Part shown: positions 61,459 through 64,000 of the stretch, in pieces
Layout: the number at the start of each line of letters is the position of its first letter
How positions within the stretch are numbered: the stretch's first letter is position 1
Origin: Luteimonas sp. JM171
GTDB lineage: Bacteria > Pseudomonadota > Gammaproteobacteria > Xanthomonadales > Xanthomonadaceae
NCBI RefSeq assembly: GCF_001717465.1
Contig: NZ_CP017074.1
Coordinates: forward strand, 677,162-741,161
Direction: 5' to 3'
DNA length: 64,000 nucleotides
Program-made: the position numbers and the translations under genes
Notes under the pieces: generated by a model
Databases searched by the model: none
Seen by the model: only the letters and a program-made list of their open reading frames with translations
What the model was told of the DNA's origin: nothing

Positions 61459-62535
61459 TCAGGCCTGTTCGAACAGCAGCGGCTGGTCGGGCACCTCCGC
61501 CCGGTCGCGGAACCCGGACAGGCCCACCCCCGCCAGCCGGTATCGGGTGTCATCCGGCAGGTCCACGCGCGCGCGCAGGGCCAGCGCAATCTCCGCCAGC
61601 TCCGCCGCCGAGGCCGGCAGCACCTCCGGCGTATGGCTGCGGGTGAGGATGCGGAACCGGTCGGTCTTGAGCTTGAGCACCACCGTGCGCCCGACGCGGT
61701 CGGTCTTGCGGGTGGCCGCCCAGGTCTTGCCGGCCAGGCGCCGGATCGCCTCGTCCAGTTCGTCCAGCAGCAAGTCGGTCTCGAACGTGTCCTCCGACGA
61801 GATCGACTGCACCGGCTGGTGCGGCTGCACCGGGCGTTCGTCGATGCCGCGCGCGCGCTCGTAAAGACGCTCGCCAAAGGTCCCGAAGTGGGCGCGCAGC
61901 TCGGCCAGCTCCAGCGCCCGCAGATCGCCAACGGTGCGCACCCCCAGGCCCTCCAGCCGCCCCTGCATGACCTTGCCCACGCCCGGCACCCTGGAGACCG
62001 GCAGCGGGGTCAGGAACGCCTGCACCCGCGCCGGCGACACCACGAACAGTCCATCGGGCTTGTTCCAGTCCGAGGCGATCTTGGCCAGGAACTTGTTGGG
62101 CGCGGCGCCTGCCGACGCGGTCAGCCCGGTGCGCTCGCGGATGGCCGCGCGGATCGCCTGCGCGGTGGCGGTGGCGCTGGGCGACGGGATCTTCGGTTCG
62201 GTGACGTCCAGGTAGGCCTCGTCCAGCGACAGCGGCTGCACCAGGTCCGTGTATTCGTGGAAGATCTCGCGCACTTGCCGGGAGATGGCCTTGTAGCGCG
62301 GAAAATCCGGCGGCACGAAAATCGCGTCGGGACAAAGCCGCTCGGCGCGGGCGGCGGGCATCGCCGAATGCACGCCGTAGGGCCGCGCCTCGTACGAGGC
62401 CGCCACCACCACCGAGCGGCCGCCCCGCCACGCCACCACCACCGGGCGGCCGCGCAGCGACGGATCGTCGCGCTGTTCAACCGACGCGTAGAACGCGTCC
62501 ATGTCGATGTGCAGGATCTTGCGCACGGGCTCCAT
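61459..62535 (-). CDS. dinB: DNA polymerase IV
   Basis: A 358-residue Y-family polymerase with intact catalytic acids: HIDMDAFYASVE at the N-terminus and PLSLDEAYLDVTE near 104. HhH motif (RVPGVGKVMQGRLEGLG) and a C-terminal little finger follow. It performs translesion synthesis. Unlike ImuB in this window, all active-site residues are present. Confidence 0.96.
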   Translation of the reverse strand: MEPVRKILHIDMDAFYASVEQRDDPSLRGRPVVVAWRGGRSVVVAASYEARPYGVHSAMPAARAERLCPDAIFVPPDFPRYKAISRQVREIFHEYTDLVQPLSLDEAYLDVTEPKIPSPSATATAQAIRAAIRERTGLTASAGAAPNKFLAKIASDWNKPDGLFVVSPARVQAFLTPLPVSRVPGVGKVMQGRLEGLGVRTVGDLRALELAELRAHFGTFGERLYERARGIDERPVQPHQPVQSISSEDTFETDLLLDELDEAIRRLAGKTWAATRKTDRVGRTVVLKLKTDRFRILTRSHTPEVLPASAAELAEIALALRARVDLPDDTRYRLAGVGLSGFRDRAEVPDQPLLFEQA

Positions 62536-62559
62536 TATCGGCCGCCCGGGTTGGCCGCG

Positions 62560-63156
62560 TCAGGGCGCCAGCACCCTCGGCACCACGGCCTGCAGCGCCT
62601 CCAGGAGCAGCTTGCGGTCCAGTCGCGGCTCGCGCGTCTCGCGCAGCTTCAGGCCCTCGAACAGGCACTGCAGCATCAGCGCCCGCTGCCGGGCCAGCGC
62701 CGGCGGCAGGCCATGCCCGCCGGCGTCGGGATCGCGCGCCAGCCAGTCACACAGCGCCTGGCGAACCGCCTGGTCATAGTCATCCAGGGCCGCGGCGATC
62801 TGCGGATCACGCGTGGCCTCGGCCGATATCTCCAGCAGCAGCGCCGCGTTCATCCCGCGGCGCTGGTTGCAGGTACGCGCGTAGTTCTCGGCCATCAGCG
62901 TCGGCAGGTCCGGCCGGTCATTGAGGCTGATCTCCTCGCGCAGCAGCACCAGCTGCTCCTGGACGATGGCCAGGATGATCGCGCTCTTGTTCTCGAAGTA
63001 GCGGTAGATCAGCCCCGCGCTCATCCCGGCAGTCTCGGCGATCGCGGACATGCTCGCGCCGTGGAAGCCGTGCTCGATGAAGCACTGCTGGGCCGCGTCG
63101 AGGATGCGCTTGCGCTGCGCCTCGACGCGGGCCGCGCGGGGATCGGCCTCAGGCAT
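62560..63156 (-). CDS. TetR-family transcription regulator
   Basis: A 198-residue regulator. HTH region: [20 protein letters not shown] with [20 protein letters not shown]. It starts inside the end of the RND gene (overlap of eight bases), so it is translated with the pump and probably controls it. The C-terminal ligand domain is TetR_C-like. Confidence 0.92.
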   Translation of the reverse strand: MPEADPRAARVEAQRKRILDAAQQCFIEHGFHGASMSAIAETAGMSAGLIYRYFENKSAIILAIVQEQLVLLREEISLNDRPDLPTLMAENYARTCNQRRGMNAALLLEISAEATRDPQIAAALDDYDQAVRQALCDWLARDPDAGGHGLPPALARQRALMLQCLFEGLKLRETREPRLDRKLLLEALQAVVPRVLAP

Positions 63157-64000
63157 CGCCGCCCCCAGCCGCCAGGGCATCCGGTTCGGGCTCCGGATCC
63201 GGCTTGCGGCGGTCGAACAGCTTCTGGATCACCACGAAAAACAGCGGGATGAAGAACACGCCGATCAGCGTACCCACGATCATGCCGCCCAGCACGCTGA
63301 TGCCGATCGCGTTCTGCGCGCCCGAGCCCGCACCCGAGGACAGGGCCAGCGGGGTCACGCCCAGGCCGAAGGCCAGCGAGGTCATGACGATCGGGCGCAG
63401 GCGGTCACGCACGGCCTGCATGGTGGACTCGATCAGCTCCATGCCGCTTTCCAGGTTCTGCTTGGCGAACTCCACGATCAGGATCGCATTCTTGCTCACC
63501 AGTCCCACCGTGGTCAGCATCGCCACCTGGAAGTACACGTCGCGGTCCAGGCCGAACACGGTGGCCGCCAGGATCGCACCGAGGATGCCGATCGGCGCGG
63601 CCAGCAGCACGGCCGTGGGCACCTTCCAGCTTTCATACAGTGCGGCCAGGCTGAGGAACACGATCAGCAGCGACAGTGTGTACAGCAGCGGCGTCTGGTT
63701 GCCGGCCTCGCGCTCCTGGTAGGACAGGCCGGTCCACTCGATGCCAAACCCCGGCGGCAGCTGCGCCACCAGGCGCTCCATTTCAGCCATCGCGTCACCA
63801 GTGGACACGCCAGGCGCGGCTTCGCCCTGGATCTCCATCGCCGGCAGGCCGTTGTAGCGCTCCAGGCGCGGCGAGCCGTATTCCCAGCGGGTGGTGGCGA
63901 AGGCCGGGAACGGCACCATCTCGCCCTGGGTGTTCTTCACCGACCAGAGGTTGAAGTCCTCGGGCGTCATCCGGAACGGCGCATCGGCCTGGATGTACAC
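63149..64000 (-). CDS. RND multidrug efflux transporter, C-terminal part
   Basis: The last 283 residues of an AcrB/MexB-type pump; the gene enters from beyond the right edge. [16 protein letters not shown], then six helices including [13 protein letters not shown] and [20 protein letters not shown], are diagnostic of the HAE1 group. It ends in a Pro/Glu/Asp-rich cytoplasmic tail ([15 protein letters not shown]). It is a different pump from the one at 53152. Confidence 0.95.
   Translation of the reverse strand: MYIQADAPFRMTPEDFNLWSVKNTQGEMVPFPAFATTRWEYGSPRLERYNGLPAMEIQGEAAPGVSTGDAMAEMERLVAQLPPGFGIEWTGLSYQEREAGNQTPLLYTLSLLIVFLSLAALYESWKVPTAVLLAAPIGILGAILAATVFGLDRDVYFQVAMLTTVGLVSKNAILIVEFAKQNLESGMELIESTMQAVRDRLRPIVMTSLAFGLGVTPLALSSGAGSGAQNAIGISVLGGMIVGTLIGVFFIPLFFVVIQKLFDRRKPDPEPEPDALAAGGGDA

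Overview
The window is high-GC DNA that looks like a chromosome segment of a gammaproteobacterium of the Xanthomonadaceae/Lysobacteraceae type (Lysobacter, Luteimonas, Pseudoxanthomonas or a relative). This is an inference from the strong G/C bias at third codon positions, the lexA2-imuA-imuB-dnaE2 cassette, the periplasmic nitrate reductase and cNOR operons, and the RND pumps. Genus and species cannot be fixed from sequence reading alone.

Region 1 (1-11.8 kb) is a mobile or defence-like island, visibly less GC-rich than the rest. Two insertion sequences sit there, each inside a different gene. An ISL3-family element (1229-2537) splits a membrane protein with a C-terminal PD-(D/E)xK-like motif. 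An IS21-family element (4034-5982) splits a protein of about 245 residues. In both cases removing the element and one copy of its target duplication restores a continuous frame. Next to them lies a 1723-residue protein (6397-11568) containing three tyrosine-recombinase-like modules. Its start codon faces a fragment matching the 3' end of a tRNA (11822-11839) followed by an intrinsic terminator, which is the usual setting of an integrase beside its attachment site.

Region 2 (11.9-21.6 kb) holds a type I restriction-modification locus with an unusual layout. hsdR is on the plus strand; hsdM, hsdS and an unfamiliar PD-(D/E)xK-type nuclease are on the minus strand; a hypothetical gene lies between. 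hsdM starts only 39 bases after the norD stop codon.

Region 3 (21.6-30.1 kb) is the nitric oxide reductase operon norC-norB-norQ-norD, transcribed leftward. NorC carries two haem c motifs, and a 41-residue membrane protein precedes it. Upstream is a three-gene exporter (membrane fusion protein, FtsX-like permease, ABC ATPase).

Region 4 (30.2-34.3 kb) is a stress-type cluster: two ferritin-like DUF892 genes, a CYP152-like peroxygenase P450, a small unknown gene, a broken yciF-like gene, a DUF421 membrane protein and a catalase C-terminal fragment. Region 5 (34.4-40.2 kb) is the lexA2-imuA-imuB-dnaE2 mutagenesis cassette, with a 24-base palindrome over the lexA2 start. Three successive palindromic elements of about 100 bases follow.

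Region 6 (40.8-64 kb) is mostly ordinary chromosome: a UPF0126 protein, a Pat-type protein acetyltransferase, queD, a phasin, the napEFDABC operon, a MASE1-GGDEF diguanylate cyclase, an RND pump with its fusion protein, bioD, the free methionine-R-sulfoxide reductase gene, a TfoX-domain protein, a cobalamin riboswitch with btuB, gph, dinB, and a tetR gene overlapping the end of a second RND pump gene that runs off the right edge. Nap and Nor together imply nitrate-to-nitrite and NO-to-N2O capacity; no nitrite or N2O reductase is in the window.
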